NCBI GenBank assembly: GCA_016946835.1
Contig: JACVTC010000003.1
Location: forward strand, 883,501-947,500
Direction of reading: 5' to 3'
From: Neocallimastix lanati (nom. inval.)
Lineage: Eukaryota > Neocallimastigomycota > Neocallimastigomycetes > Neocallimastigales > Neocallimastigaceae
Length of the DNA: 64,000 nt
Shown: positions 1-11,843 of the stretch, piece by piece
Layout of the letters: the number at the start of each line of letters is the position of its first letter
Numbering within the stretch: the stretch's first letter is position 1
Position numbers and translations under genes: made by a program
The notes under the pieces: generated by a model
The model's input: the letters and a program-made list of their open reading frames with translations, nothing else
What the model was told of the DNA's origin: nothing
The model's database searches: none

Positions 1-592
1 TTTAAATTAAGAGTTAATAATAATATTAATTTTTTTTTTCTTTTATAGATATATGTTTATACTATTTTTTTTTTCTTTATATAATATTATTTTTTCTTTA
101 TAGATATATATTTATACACTTTTAGAGTAATAATATTTCATTATTAATAAAAAAAGAAAAAAAAAATTAAAAAGATTAATGATTTGTTATTTAATAATAT
201 AAATAAATTTATGATTAATATATATATATATTAAATTAAATAATAATAGATATAAATTTAAATATAATTAATGTTTTATATTCTATAATAAACATTTTTT
301 ATATGGTTTATAAAAAATATTTTTATTATAAAATAAATTATAAATTATAAATTATAAATAAAAATATTAATAAATGATATAAATGATAAAATTTCCCAAA
401 TAACTAATTATTATTATTATTCTTTTTTTTTTTTTTTAAAAAAAAAATAAAAAAAAAAAAATAATAAAATAAAAATAACCCAAAGATACTTCTTTTTAAA
501 TTTAAAAATAAAAATTAATATAACAAAATAAATTCAAAAAAAAAAAAAAGAAAAGAAAAAAAAAGAAAGAAAAATTAAATATATTTTTATTC
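1..592. other. AT-rich intergenic, 3' side of the MFS gene
   Basis: Almost pure A/T with homopolymer runs and TAATAATA microsatellite. I see no open frame or structured element. The part next to the stop codon at 593 presumably holds the MFS gene's 3' UTR and poly(A) signals, but AATAAA-like strings are too common here to pick one. Confidence 0.6.
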
Positions 593-2416
593 TTAATTCT
601 TTTGAGTATTTTCAAGACTTTGATTATCAATATCAACAACAGTAGAACCATCATTAACTCTACTATCATCAATAGTTTTCATTTCTGGTTTAATTGTATC
701 TGTAGAAATGTTACTTTTTGGTTTATGATTTAATCTAACATTCTTAGTGCATAAACATGCAAGTAAAGCAAGAAGAGAACATGGAATAATAATTAAGAAA
801 TTAGTTCTTAAACCATCATTATAAGCTTTCAAACCATTAGGACCATAAGAATTAATAAGTTTCATATTGACATCATCAACTGCAATAGAAGGATCAAGTT
901 TATGTAAATTTTTTGGAACACGATTATTTAAAATAGTATTGAATATAGCAATACCAACAATACCCCCAATAACTTGGAAGAATGAAACAACAGCAGTAGT
1001 TGAAGCTAAAATAGCCTTTGGAGCTGAATCTTGTGCTACTAAAATCATATTTTGACGGGTTAAACCAGAACCAATACCACCAAAAGCAATAATTAATAAT
1101 TGAATAATGGTTTTAGTGTCTACATCAAAAAGACTGTAAACATATCCAGAGGCAGCAGATAAAATAAAACCAATAATAAAAAGAAGATTTACACGACCAT
1201 ATTTACCGATAAAGGCACCACTTCCAATACTTAAAATAGTAACAATAATTGACATTGGAGTCAACATTAAACCTGATATGGTAGCCTTCTTTCCTTGAAC
1301 CATTTGGAAGTAAAGTGGAATATAGGTACAAGCTCCCATAAAAGCAAAACCAATCAAGGCGGTAGCAATAATCATACAATTAATATTTCTAACCTTAAAG
1401 ATTTGTGGTGGAATAATAGGTTCCTTAGCAAACCATAATTCAATACAAACAAATATAACCAAAAAGAGAGCGAATAAGCAGAATAAAAGAATAATTTGCC
1501 ATGAAGACCAAGCATAATCAACACCTCCCCATTCTAAAGCTAATAATAAGCATATAACACAGAAAATTAAGATAACAGTACCTGCATAATCAATACGTAA
1601 AAGTCTCTTACGCATATTATCATCATTTGTTGGGATCTTTACGAATAATAATATAATAACAAAAGCAATAATAGCTAATGGAACATTAATGTAGAAAGCC
1701 CAACGCCATGAGATATTATCAGTGAAAAGACCACCAATAAGTGGACCCACAACAGTTGAAAAAGCACCTACAGCACCAAGAATACCCATATATTGACCAC
1801 GTTTACGAATTGGAACAATATCAGCAATAATAATCATACAAAGAGACATTAATCCACTACCACCAATACCTTGAATACCACGGAAGACAATTAACATATC
1901 CATACTATTAGATAGACCACAAAAGATTGAGCTTCCAGTGAATATAATTATAGCGAAAAGCACACAAGCCCTACGTCCAAAAATATCTGCCATTTTACCA
2001 TACATTGGTTGGAAAGCGGTACTTGAAAGCATATAAGAAGTAATAACCCATGTATATCCACTAATATCTCCGAATTCTTTTGCAATTGTTGGTAAAGCTG
2101 TAGCAACTACAGTCATATCTAAACTACCTAAAAGACATACAATAGCTAAGGCAAAAGTAATAGCGTATAATTTACCACCAGTTACTTCATATAAAACATA
2201 ATTCTCATCACTTTCATCACGTTTCTTTACATCTTTTAAATCTTTAATATTAACATCCTTAATATTACCAATTTTATCTTTCATATTATTATTTTCAACA
2301 TTTATTTCATTCTTTAACTCATTAATAGTCTTGTCAGTAATATCAACAACAATAGATTCATCAGAATTTCCCAATGTTTCTTGGGATTCTTTATGTTCAA
2401 CTCCTGAATTAAACAT
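593..2416 (-). CDS. MFS drug:H+ antiporter, DHA2-like, 14 TM
   Basis: A single uninterrupted 607-codon frame. The first ~80 residues are hydrophilic and charged, followed by a long series of hydrophobic segments compatible with 14 TM helices, then a ~50-residue hydrophilic tail. TM1 carries LDMTVVATALPTI, the D1-type motif of 14-TM DHA2 antiporters. The loop between TM2 and TM3 has GKMADIFGRR (MFS motif A). TM5 has GAVGAFSTVVGPLIGG (antiporter motif C), followed by SWRWAFYINVP. Family knowledge: plasma-membrane or vacuolar proton-coupled export of drugs, toxins or metabolites. The substrate cannot be told. The ATG at 2416 is the first in frame and precedes the acidic N-terminus; no intron is needed. 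It stands alone with no co-oriented neighbour. The coding sequence is clearly GC-richer than its flanks, which supports an active gene. Confidence 0.93.
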   Translation of the reverse strand: MFNSGVEHKESQETLGNSDESIVVDITDKTINELKNEINVENNNMKDKIGNIKDVNIKDLKDVKKRDESDENYVLYEVTGGKLYAITFALAIVCLLGSLDMTVVATALPTIAKEFGDISGYTWVITSYMLSSTAFQPMYGKMADIFGRRACVLFAIIIFTGSSIFCGLSNSMDMLIVFRGIQGIGGSGLMSLCMIIIADIVPIRKRGQYMGILGAVGAFSTVVGPLIGGLFTDNISWRWAFYINVPLAIIAFVIILLFVKIPTNDDNMRKRLLRIDYAGTVILIFCVICLLLALEWGGVDYAWSSWQIILLFCLFALFLVIFVCIELWFAKEPIIPPQIFKVRNINCMIIATALIGFAFMGACTYIPLYFQMVQGKKATISGLMLTPMSIIVTILSIGSGAFIGKYGRVNLLFIIGFILSAASGYVYSLFDVDTKTIIQLLIIAFGGIGSGLTRQNMILVAQDSAPKAILASTTAVVSFFQVIGGIVGIAIFNTILNNRVPKNLHKLDPSIAVDDVNMKLINSYGPNGLKAYNDGLRTNFLIIIPCSLLALLACLCTKNVRLNHKPKSNISTDTIKPEMKTIDDSRVNDGSTVVDIDNQSLENTQKN

Positions 2417-4607
2417 TTTAAATTTTAAAAAGATATTTTTTTCTTTTACTTTTATATCTTATACCTTTCTAATTTTAATTCCTATAAATATATTTAAAAT
2501 TTTCTTTTTACTTTTTTTTTCTTTCGGTATTTTTAATTTTTTAAAAAAAAAATAGTAATTCAATATTTTTTATTAATATAAAAAATTTTTTTCTTTCGGT
2601 ATTTTTAATTTTTAAAAAAAAATAATAATAATTCAATATTTTTTATTAATATAAAAAATTTAAATAAAAGTAATGTGTATTAATTTAATATCTTATTTTA
2701 TAATATCTATTTTAATGTCTATTTTAAAATATATATATATATAAAAAGATGTTTTATTTCTTATTATATAAAAATATTAATTATGAAATGAAAATATTAA
2801 ATTTCATAGACGGAAAACCCATTATATTTATATTTTTTTTTTAAATATAAAAAATTATATAATATATAATTAATGTATATATAATATTAAAATTTAATTA
2901 ATATAAAGTATATATATATTAATAATATTCATAATAAATAGATTATACTCTTAATATATTGAGTAAATGTTGTAAAGGTTAATATTATAATATATAATCA
3001 ATATAATTTAATATATTATTACTTTATATCTTTCTAGATTAAAATAAATAAAGAAAATAAAATAAATAGTCTATTTAAATTATAACATAATATATTTAAA
3101 AATAATCACCTTATTTTCAATTTATTTTATTTATTATATATTTATTTATTTATTATTTATTTATTAATTTATTATTTATTTATTTATATATTACTAATTT
3201 ATTCATTTATTTATTCATTACCTAACTTAGCATTTATTTATTCATTTATTCATTTATATATTTACAGCCTCTATAATAGAATTGACAAATAAATTTAAAT
3301 TTACTATTTATAACTTTAAATTAATATATTATTATTTACACTAAACAATATAAAACAACTTAATTTAATATATTCTATTAATTGATTTAAATTAAAAAAA
3401 CTGTTTAAATATATTTTATTATTAATTATTTATTTCGATTTTTAATTAAACATATTTAATATAAATAAATATATATAATATATTATTTTTCAGCATCAAT
3501 ATATTAATATAATAAACAAATATATAAAAATATATTGTTTTTAAATGAATAAAATTTTTAATTGGAAAAAAATGGAAAAAAAAACTTAAATTTTATTGTG
3601 TTAAATCTTTTCATATATTTATAATTGAAAGACATGAAAATCTAATATATGCAAACAAAAAAAAAAAAAAAAAAAAACGTGCTAAGTAAAAATTAAGATA
3701 TCAATTTTTTTTGTGCTAAGCTAGCTTAGGATATACAAAGATAATAAATGAGAGGTATATTAATACATTGAATAAATAATAATACTAATAAAAATACATA
3801 TAGATATTTTAAAATTAGTTAATTTCTTGATAATTATATTCAAAAATAAGTATTTTCAATAACAAATATTGAATACTTTCACTTTTAAATATGCATTACT
3901 AATTTTGATAGTCAAAAAAAATATTAATATTTATATTCATAATCTATATATATATTTCTCCTTTTTTTTTATCACCAAATTTTAATTATAATACTATATT
4001 ATTCATCTTTAAAAGTATGTTAATATTTGTTATTATTAATACTATTTTATTTTTAATCTCTGAAAATAAGCATATAAAAAACATACGTTCTTATAAATAT
4101 AAATTATGTATAATTAATATATGAAATGATATAAAAATGGTATGAAAACATACATTTTTTTCAATATTATTGTAAGTAATAGAAAAAAATAAAAACTGGA
4201 AAATACAAAATATTAGACATTAGGCATATATATTATTTAGTTATTAGTTATTTAATTTAGTTGCATATTAGATATTTATTTAGTTAGTTATTAGATATTT
4301 ATTTATTTACTTTTTACTTATTTATTTATTTACTTATGTACTTATTTATTTATCTATCTATTTATTTATTTATATGTTTATGTATTTATTACAATAAAAA
4401 ATAATATATTTAGCATATTAATATATTAGTATTAACAATATTTTATGAATTTATATTTAGATTTTAGTTTATATATGGTTCAATTGAAACTTATTCTTTT
4501 TAATATATTAAAATATATATGGTTCAATTGAAACTCATTTATTCTTTTAAATATATTAAAATATTAATTAAAATTTTTTTTTTTTAGTCAAACTATTTTT
4601 AAAAAAT

Positions 4608-4672
4608 AAAGTGGTAAAGATTATTATGAAAGAAATATGATTGGATTAGATTATAATAAAGTAAATTTATAA
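4608..4672. repeat. Dispersed repeat copy, shared with 25738-25800
   Basis: This stretch and 25738-25800 share GGTAAARATTATTAT followed by an ATATGATTGGATTAGA core, with similar sequence extending a little on both sides. The core is information-rich compared with the surrounding A/T, so chance is unlikely. No coding frame is evident. Probably the remnant of a dispersed element. Confidence 0.4.
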
Positions 4673-5290
4673 TAAAAATAAAGAAATAGAAAAAGGTGAT
4701 TCTTATTGTTTATTTGTTTTTTTTTTTTTTTTTTTTTTTGGAAATTTTATATTAAAAGAGAATTATTATGATAATAAATCTTAAATATCAATGTATTTAT
4801 AATTATATAATATAGAATAAGAATCATTTAAAAATAACATCAAATAATTATAATATATCAGGAGATTTGTAAAAAGTGAAACATTAATTTAAGAGACAAA
4901 AAAAATTTAAAATAATATAAAAAAAAATTACCTTGTTTTAAATTTTTTTATTATAAATACATATATTTTTTTAATAATATAATACTTTAATATTATAGTA
5001 CTATGAATATTAAAAAAGGTTTAATTAATATTAAAGAATGCTAAAAAGGACCTATATTTATAATAACAACATCATTGACTTTGGGGTTAATTTTTACCTT
5101 TCTCTTAATAATAATTTCCAAAAACATCATTGATTATGATATAATTATTTATAATAATTTAAATTATTTGTTTTTTATTTTAGTTTTCTTTTTCTTTTTT
5201 TTTTTTTTTAAAAAAAAAAAAAGCATTCACTTTATTGAAATCTATTAAAAAAAATTTTTTTTTATTAAATAAAAGACATAAAAAATTAAA

Positions 5291-5520
5291 AAATTTTAAT
5301 GTAAATAAAATATTATATTATTGTATAAATATTAAAAATAAAAAAATAAAATATAAAATATAAAATATAAAATATAAAATAAAAATAAAAAATTTTAATG
5401 TAAATAAAATATTATATTATTGTATAAATATTAAAAATAAAAAAATAAAATATAAAATATAAAATATAAAATATAAAATATAAAATATAAAATATAAAAT
5501 ATAAAATAAAAATAAAAATA
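5291..5520. repeat. ~99-bp tandem duplication with (ATAAA)n tail
   Basis: The block starting AAATTTTAATGTAAATAAAA at 5291 recurs at about 5390. Each copy runs into an ATAAA/ATATAAA array, which is longer in the second copy. Typical replication-slippage product. Confidence 0.7.
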
Positions 5521-5753
5521 AAAATTAAAAAGGATAGAATAGATTTAATTATTATCAATTTAAAATAATTTTATATTATATGCCATTCTATATATAAGAT
5601 ATATAAGGTCATCTTTAATATTTAGGTTAATATATAACTATTCTTATTTACCAAACTTATTTACAATTATTTCAATAGTAAATAATATAATTTTCATTAG
5701 AAATATTTAAAATATTTTTATGATTTTTTAATAATTATAATTATTTAATGCAT

Positions 5754-5785
<32 letters not shown>

Positions 5786-6892
5786 TGGATAAATTTTTAA
5801 AAGGTATAAAAATAACTGTCATATAAAGTATATACATATTATTATTATAATTTTTTAATCTTCTATTTATTAAACTTTAAATGGATTTATATATAAAGTA
5901 TATTTTATGTATGTAAAATTTTATAATTTAAGCTTAAATGGAACCTATTTTTTCTATTCTATATTTTATAGAATTAATAAATATATATTATTTATTAATA
6001 TATAATTAATAATTATAACTATATTTTATACTCTTTTTATTTTACCTTATTAATAAAAAGGTAAAATATATATATTAATATAAATATTTAATATAAAAAT
6101 AAAGATTATATAGAAGATCAAAATGGAAAAAGAAAAAATAAAAAATAAAAAAAAAATATGAAAATAGACTACAAATAATATAGTTAATTCAACTGTATTT
6201 ATTATAAATGAAACTCCTATTAACTATTCTTCATTATTTCTTTTTTAAACAAATAAAAATAAAGAAATAATAAAGAAAAAACTTAGAGTATTTTTTTTTA
6301 AAATATCTGACATAATTATATGTATTAAATGGTTAAAAAACCAAAAGCAAACCATATAATATGAATACAAAAAAATGGAAAAGAAAAGAAAAAATATATA
6401 TCTTTAATATATATACTGTAATACATATAATGTATATACTTAAAATATAACAAAATATACAGAAAATTATCAAATAAAAAAAAATATTAATTATATAAAA
6501 TAATTAAATAATAAATAAATAATAAATAATAAATAATAAATAATTGAATAATCCATAATAAATAATAAATAAGTAATTAATATATAATAATATACAATAT
6601 AATAAATTATAAATAATAAATAAATAGTAATTAATAAAATTTAAGATATAAATAATTTAAAAAAAAAAGAATTAAAGAAAATTTAAATTTTTTCCATTTT
6701 ATCAAATTTAATTTTTTAACTGGTAAAATATATTATTATATATATATAATATATATTAACTAAACTCATTTTAAATAACCATAAATCTTTTTTTTTAATT
6801 TCTTCCATATTTATATACATTAAATATTTATATATTATAAAAACATTTTTTTTATGAAGAATTATATATATATATAATATATATATTTTTCA

Positions 6893-7112
6893 AAGGGGAA
6901 GTTAGGAACTGGAGAAGCACTCCAAGAAAAAGCGTACTTAAAAATTCTCAGTAATAATATTCATGTCAGAGCCAATGCTGAATACTCAGTAAAGTCTTCC
7001 AGCAGGGACATTATTCTGCCAATGCGAAAACATACAGAAGTGTTGTGACTACCTTAATATTCTCACTGCCCCTGAGGGTGCGGCTGAAACTAAGGGCAGT
7101 ACACTCTGGAAA
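6893..7112. repeat. GC-richer relic island, repeat family R1 copy 1
   Basis: About 220 bp of clearly higher GC in A/T-only surroundings. One plus frame stays open for about 50 codons from 6897 and ends in TGA just after 7040; it matches no family I know. The last ~110 bases (7001-7110) recur at 41821-41916. Both copies share AGYAGGGACA, AATATTCTCACTGC, GAGGG, GGCTGAAAC and AGTACAC. Bases ACTGCCC (from 7065) can pair with GGGCAGT (near 7095), giving a short stem around the GGCTGAAAC element. This is a dispersed repeat, probably the end of a retroelement or a small structured RNA. Confidence 0.55.
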
Positions 7113-7359
7113 TAATATATATATATATATTTTTTGAGTTTCATTATAAAGTATTATATTCATTTTATTATTTATTTTTAAAAGTTTTCTTTATTCATAT
7201 AAATTTGTAATTTTTAAATAAAGATATTTTTTAATATGTTATAAATCTTTTAATAAATATCAAATTAATGAATAATTGAATTAAATTAAACAATAATAAA
7301 ATATTATTATTATGTAACAAATTTAAAATGATTAAAATTTTGACATTTTTCAATTAAAT

Positions 7360-8145
7360 TGAAAAAATTATTATTTTAATTATATAAATACTTCATAAAA
7401 GTTGATTGAATATTTTTTTCTTAATTAAAAAAATTTTTTTATCTTGTTTTTATAATATTTAATATTTAATATTTATTATTTATTATTTAATATTTAATAT
7501 TTATTATTTATTATTTATTATTTATTATTTATTATTTATTATTTATTATTTATTATTTATTATTTATTATTTATTATTTATTATTTATTATTTATTATTT
7601 ATTATTTATTATTTATTATTTATTATTTATTATTTATTATTTATTATTTATTATTTATTATTTATTATTTATATTATATTTATTATTTATTATTTATTAT
7701 TTATTATATATTATTTATTATTTATTATTTATTAAAATTATATAATATTCATTATTATTATCCATTATTGTTAATTATTATTTATTATTATTTTTATATA
7801 AACAATCTCATGTGATAATTTTTAAAATATTTAATACGAAAAAATTATTATTTTAATTATATAAATACTTCATAAAAGTTGATTGAATATTTTTTTCTTA
7901 ATTAATTAAAATAATTTTTTTATCTTGTTTTTATAATATTTAATATTTAATATTTAATATTTAATATTTATTATTTATTATTTATTATTTATTATTTATT
8001 ATTTATTATTTATTATTTATTATTTATTATTTATTAAAATTATATATTATTCATTATTATTATTCATTATTGTTAATTATTATTTATTATTATTTTTATA
8101 TAAACAATCTCATGTGATAATTTTAAAATATTTAATACGAAAAAT
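7360..8145. repeat. Tandem segmental duplication with expanded TATTTATT arrays
   Basis: Two diverged copies of one unit. Both start with ATTATTTTAATTATATAAATACTTC and the TTGATTGAATATTTTTTTC block (about 7368 and 7846), continue into a TATTTATTAT array, and end in ACAATCTCATGTGATAATTT followed by AATACGAAAA (about 7800-7840 and 8100-8140). The array is about 300 bp in copy 1 and about 120 bp in copy 2. The duplication came before separate expansion or contraction of the arrays. Confidence 0.8.
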
Positions 8146-8554
8146 TTACATTAAAAAATAGAAGAATTAAAGTTAGGGATATAAATATTTTAGAATAGTT
8201 TTATCTCTATTTTGTAGTAATACTCTTAATATATATGTAATTATAATTTTTGATAAAAAAATAAAAAGATATTCAATATTCTTATTTAAAAATATAAATT
8301 TATTTATTTATTAATAAATAATTTTCATTTAGATATTTTTTTTTTTAATTTAAAATTAATAAAAATAGAAATAAAAATAAAAATAAAAAATAAAAATTTA
8401 AAATTATATTTCATATAGATTTAAATATTAATTTTCTTATTTTGGTTTATTTTCATAATCATTTAGTTTAATACAATGATATTCAAAATTGTATTTTTTA
8501 TTTTATTTTTTTTATCATTAAATATTATGCTTTTATTTATTATTTATCATCTTC

Positions 8555-8585
<31 letters not shown>

Positions 8586-9100
8586 ACTTTTTTTTTTCTA
8601 TTTTGTCATGACCACTATAATGAAATGAAATATAATAGTTCTTTATAATAAACTTTTTTTTTTTCTTTTATTGTTAATACATAATAACTTTTGTAATATT
8701 CTGAAAAAAAAAATAAAAATTATAATTTAAAATAATATTTTATATACATTAATCTTATTATTATTTAACTTTATTTTCATTATCATTAAGTTTAATACAA
8801 TGATATGGTGATTTTTTAATTTTAATTTGTTAGAATATAATGTTTGGTTTGAATTTAGTTATTTAATTATTATTTATATTTATTATATATTATTCAAATT
8901 ATTGATTTATATACTTTTAAAATTTTTATTTTGATTATTGTAGTGTATAATGTGATATGTCCTACAATATACGATATGTGTAATATAATTATTTTTTGTA
9001 ATAAATTAATAAAGAGACTTACTAAAAGTAATTTTCAAAATAAAAAATCTATTATTCAGTCATAAAATTCTATTGTGTTATATTGAAATAATTTCTAACA
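8146..9100. other. AT-rich intergenic
   Basis: No gene seen. It contains poly(A) and poly(T) runs and loose repeats (ATTTAGTTTAATACAATGATAT at about 8463 and 8787). The end, AATAATTTCTAACA (to 9101), matches the terminal TAATTTCTAACA of the copia LTR at 18461. A decayed solo LTR end here is possible but unproven. Confidence 0.5.
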
Positions 9101-9104
9101 CTTT

Positions 9105-9295
9105 TAAGAATCCCATTGCGTAAGCCTTGTCTGAGAGGATTACAGTGTTCAGCTCCTCTGGAATGGCAAGGACGCCACCTATAGTGGGCTCTGCTTTCCC
9201 TTTGAGGATCGCGTAGGGTGCTACTATATGGTGTTTCTTTGCTTATGTGGAGTTGAGAGCGCCTACGCCGTACTGGTATGGCAGTTAATCATACA
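9105..9295 (-). pseudogene. GC-rich coding relic, unrecognised
   Basis: About 185 bp near 50% GC amid A/T-only DNA. On the minus strand one frame reads about 60 codons with a single internal TAA, including APYAILKGKAEPTIGGVLA and IPEELNTVILSDKAYAMG, which looks like real globular protein. A plus frame is also fairly open, so strand assignment is not certain. I recognise no domain. The upstream AATTTCTAACA resembles an LTR end, so a retrotransposon internal fragment is a fair guess. The alternative is a non-coding structured element. Confidence 0.4.
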
Positions 9296-10226
9296 AAAAA
9301 AAATCCTTTTTATAAATTAATATATTAATTAAAACAAAAAGAATCTATATCTTATAATGATTACAAAAAGGAAAATTCAGGAATTTAAAAAAAAAAAAGA
9401 AAAAAAAAAAAAGTATTAGAAAGAATTAATGAAATCAATATTTTAACTAAAAAAATATAAAAATCTATAGAATTCAAATTAATAGATAATGGATGACCAA
9501 GAAGTGATATTGTTGAATTATAGTTTAAATATTTAATTTAAATAATATAAATTCTGAAATAAATACATAGTAACAATCAAATGAAAAAGGCTATCAGAAT
9601 TCTATCACAATTATTATTAATATTTAAATTATTAATCCATAATAATTTAAAATTTTAATATTTTTTAAAATTTAACTTAAAAATATATTACATATCATCT
9701 TTATCATTAAATATTTCTAAATAATTATTTTATTATTATTTTTATTAATAACTTTTATACTAAAAAATAAATTTTTTTTCTATTAAAATGTATAATAAAA
9801 ATAATATTAAATATTTTTAATGATAACTTTTATATCTATATCATTAGTTTATCATTAACTTTATGAATAATATAAAATTAATAAACATGAAGATTAATAA
9901 AAGAATTTTTTTTTTTTTTTTTTTGTTTTGCTTTAAATGACATATATAACTTTTAATTTTTTATTAATATAAAGAATATTTAAATACTATTTTATTTTAA
10001 AGAATATTTAAAGAATAAATATTTTTTATTGATTTCAACTATTTTATTTTTTTAAATATATATATAATGAAAATTTCAAACATATTTTTTTTAAATAATA
10101 TTTTTTTTTTCTTTTTCTTTTTTTTTTTAAAAAAAAAAAAAAATTATTAAAATAATAAAAAAAATCAAAAAATCTTATAAAACATAATACTTAATTAAAT
10201 TATTCAATTAATAAAAAGATAATGAT

Positions 10227-10257
<31 letters not shown>

Positions 10258-10435
10258 ATTAAAATATATTATTTAAAATAATTATTTAAAATTTATATTA
10301 CTAAATCTTCAATTTTGATTAATAATAAGATTCAGTTAATTACAAAATTTGTCAATAAAGAATATCTATTATTATAATTTTTTTTTAAGATTTTCATTAT
10401 TTTTTCCTTGGCATAATATTACGTTCGAAAAATCA
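9296..10435. other. AT-rich intergenic
   Basis: No gene seen. Poly(A)/poly(T) runs and (TTA)n near 10225-10250. Confidence 0.5.
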
Positions 10436-10439
10436 ATTC

Positions 10440-11335
10440 ATTTTCAAAGATTCACTTTTAAGAATTAGAATGAGAATTTATATCTTCTCCTTGTTCAATT
10501 AAATATTTCACCAATATTTCATTTCTTCTTGAACATGCCTCAAATAATGATGTTTTTTCCTTTCTAACTTTTTTTTTTTTTATTTATATCTGTTCTATGT
10601 CCTACTTAGTATTTTACCAAAATTTTATTTTTATTATAACAAGCATAAAATATTGGTGTATTACCATAATTATCTTCTTTATTTATATATGTTCCATGTT
10701 CTACTAACTATTTTCATATATTTGCATTTCTACTCAATCATGAATAGAATAATGGAGTTAAAATTTTCTTTTTTTTTTTTTTTTTTTTTTTTTTTTCATT
10801 TATATTTATATTAATAATTTATCCATATTCATATCTCATCTAAAAGGAATATGTAAGATGTAAGTAAGATTTATTATTTGTAGGAATTAAATATTTATTT
10901 TGATCAATGAGTAATTTTAAATCTGCACTTCACATAGCTATTTTATTTATATACCTTAATAGTAATGTTATAATCATTTCCTTATCCAAAAAATAATAAT
11001 AATATAATTAAAAACAATATTTAATAATACATTATTTTTATGTTGTATAATTTTCATCAATTTTTTATTGCACATCTCGAATGTAATGTTCTTTACAATA
11101 CTTTCATTTACTAAATGCCTTAGTTCATTAATATCTTTGCTATTATTTTTTTATATGATCCTTTATAACATAAATATTTTTTTAAATAATCATTGGTGTA
11201 TTTCACAGAAGACAAAATTGAAATATCTCACATAAAGCCTAATAATAATAATTCTGTTAAATTTTAAATATTATAAATCAATTTATTTATTTATTTTTTT
11301 TTTTTTTACATAAAAACATTTGACATTCTCATTAA
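10440..11335 (-). pseudogene. Ankyrin-repeat protein pseudogene
   Basis: Read on the minus strand, 10440-10760 gives ankyrin repeats in several frames: SLFEACSRRNEILVKYLIEQ, GNTPIFYACYNKNKILVKY and a preceding TPLFYS. These match the G-TPL--A---GN--IVK-LI--GA consensus. Further upstream (10860-11330) are non-repeat pieces such as NELRHLVNESIVKNITFEM, in the style of an N-terminal region. Stops, frame changes and poly(T) insertions break it throughout, so it is dead. Ankyrin proteins of this type mediate protein binding. A second relic lies at 59.5-61.9 kb, so the family has expanded and decayed repeatedly here. Confidence 0.8.
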
Positions 11336-11355
11336 TTTAAAAATATAATAAAAAA

Positions 11356-11389
<34 letters not shown>

Positions 11390-11770
11390 ATAAAGAAATA
11401 ATTATTTTTTTTTATTTAATAATAATATATATTTAAAAATATATAATTTTTTTCCATGTATAAAGTATATAGAAAAATAGATGTCACAATTTATTTTACT
11501 TAATATAAGTAGATAAAGATAAGACAAAAATTACTTATAAATTATTATTTAATACTAATTTATAATAATAGAAAAGAAATAAAATTATTCATAATCAATG
11601 TTTTATAAATTTTTTATTTAAAAATTAAGTTTTTTAAAAATAAATATAATATTATTTTAAAGCAATAATTATCTTTTGAAAAAAAAAAAAAGAATTAATT
11701 GATAAAAAAAATTATAAATTTTCAATTTATACAAAATAGTATTATTTCTTTTATTAATATATAATATAAA

Positions 11771-11818
<48 letters not shown>

Positions 11819-11840
11819 GAATAATATAAATTTTTTAAAT
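11336..11840. other. AT-rich spacer with (TA)n tracts
   Basis: (TA)n at about 11358-11380 and 11776-11800 plus poly(A)/poly(T). No gene. Short open frames here consist only of low-complexity codons. Confidence 0.6.
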
Positions 11841-11843
11841 AAT

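Larger units (their letters stand above)
2417..6889. other. Long AT-rich intergenic region with small repeats
   Basis: No coding signal. It begins with the presumed MFS promoter. Contents seen: a ~75-bp direct duplication sharing TTTTCTTTCGGTATTTTTAA (about 2515-2590 and 2590-2660); (TATT)n tracts at 3120-3260 and 4290-4390; a duplicated piece ATATATGGTTCAATTGAAAC at about 4472 and 4516; a ~99-bp tandem duplication with an (ATAAA)n tail at 5291-5520; and poly(A) runs. The 4611-4670 segment is similar to 25738-25800. Confidence 0.6.

Noticed and set aside
867..1055. Plus frames inside the MFS, lyase and disordered-protein genes
   Set aside because: They overlap strong genes on the other strand or in another frame and have no domain character; antisense or shadow frames.
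7053..7110. Hammerhead ribozyme, suggested by CTGAGG...GGCTGAAAC
   Set aside because: The conserved CUGANGA core is incomplete in copy 1 and absent in copy 2 at 41821.
9060..9104. Solo LTR ending TTTCTAACA
   Set aside because: Only about 12 terminal bases match the copia LTR; no left end was found.
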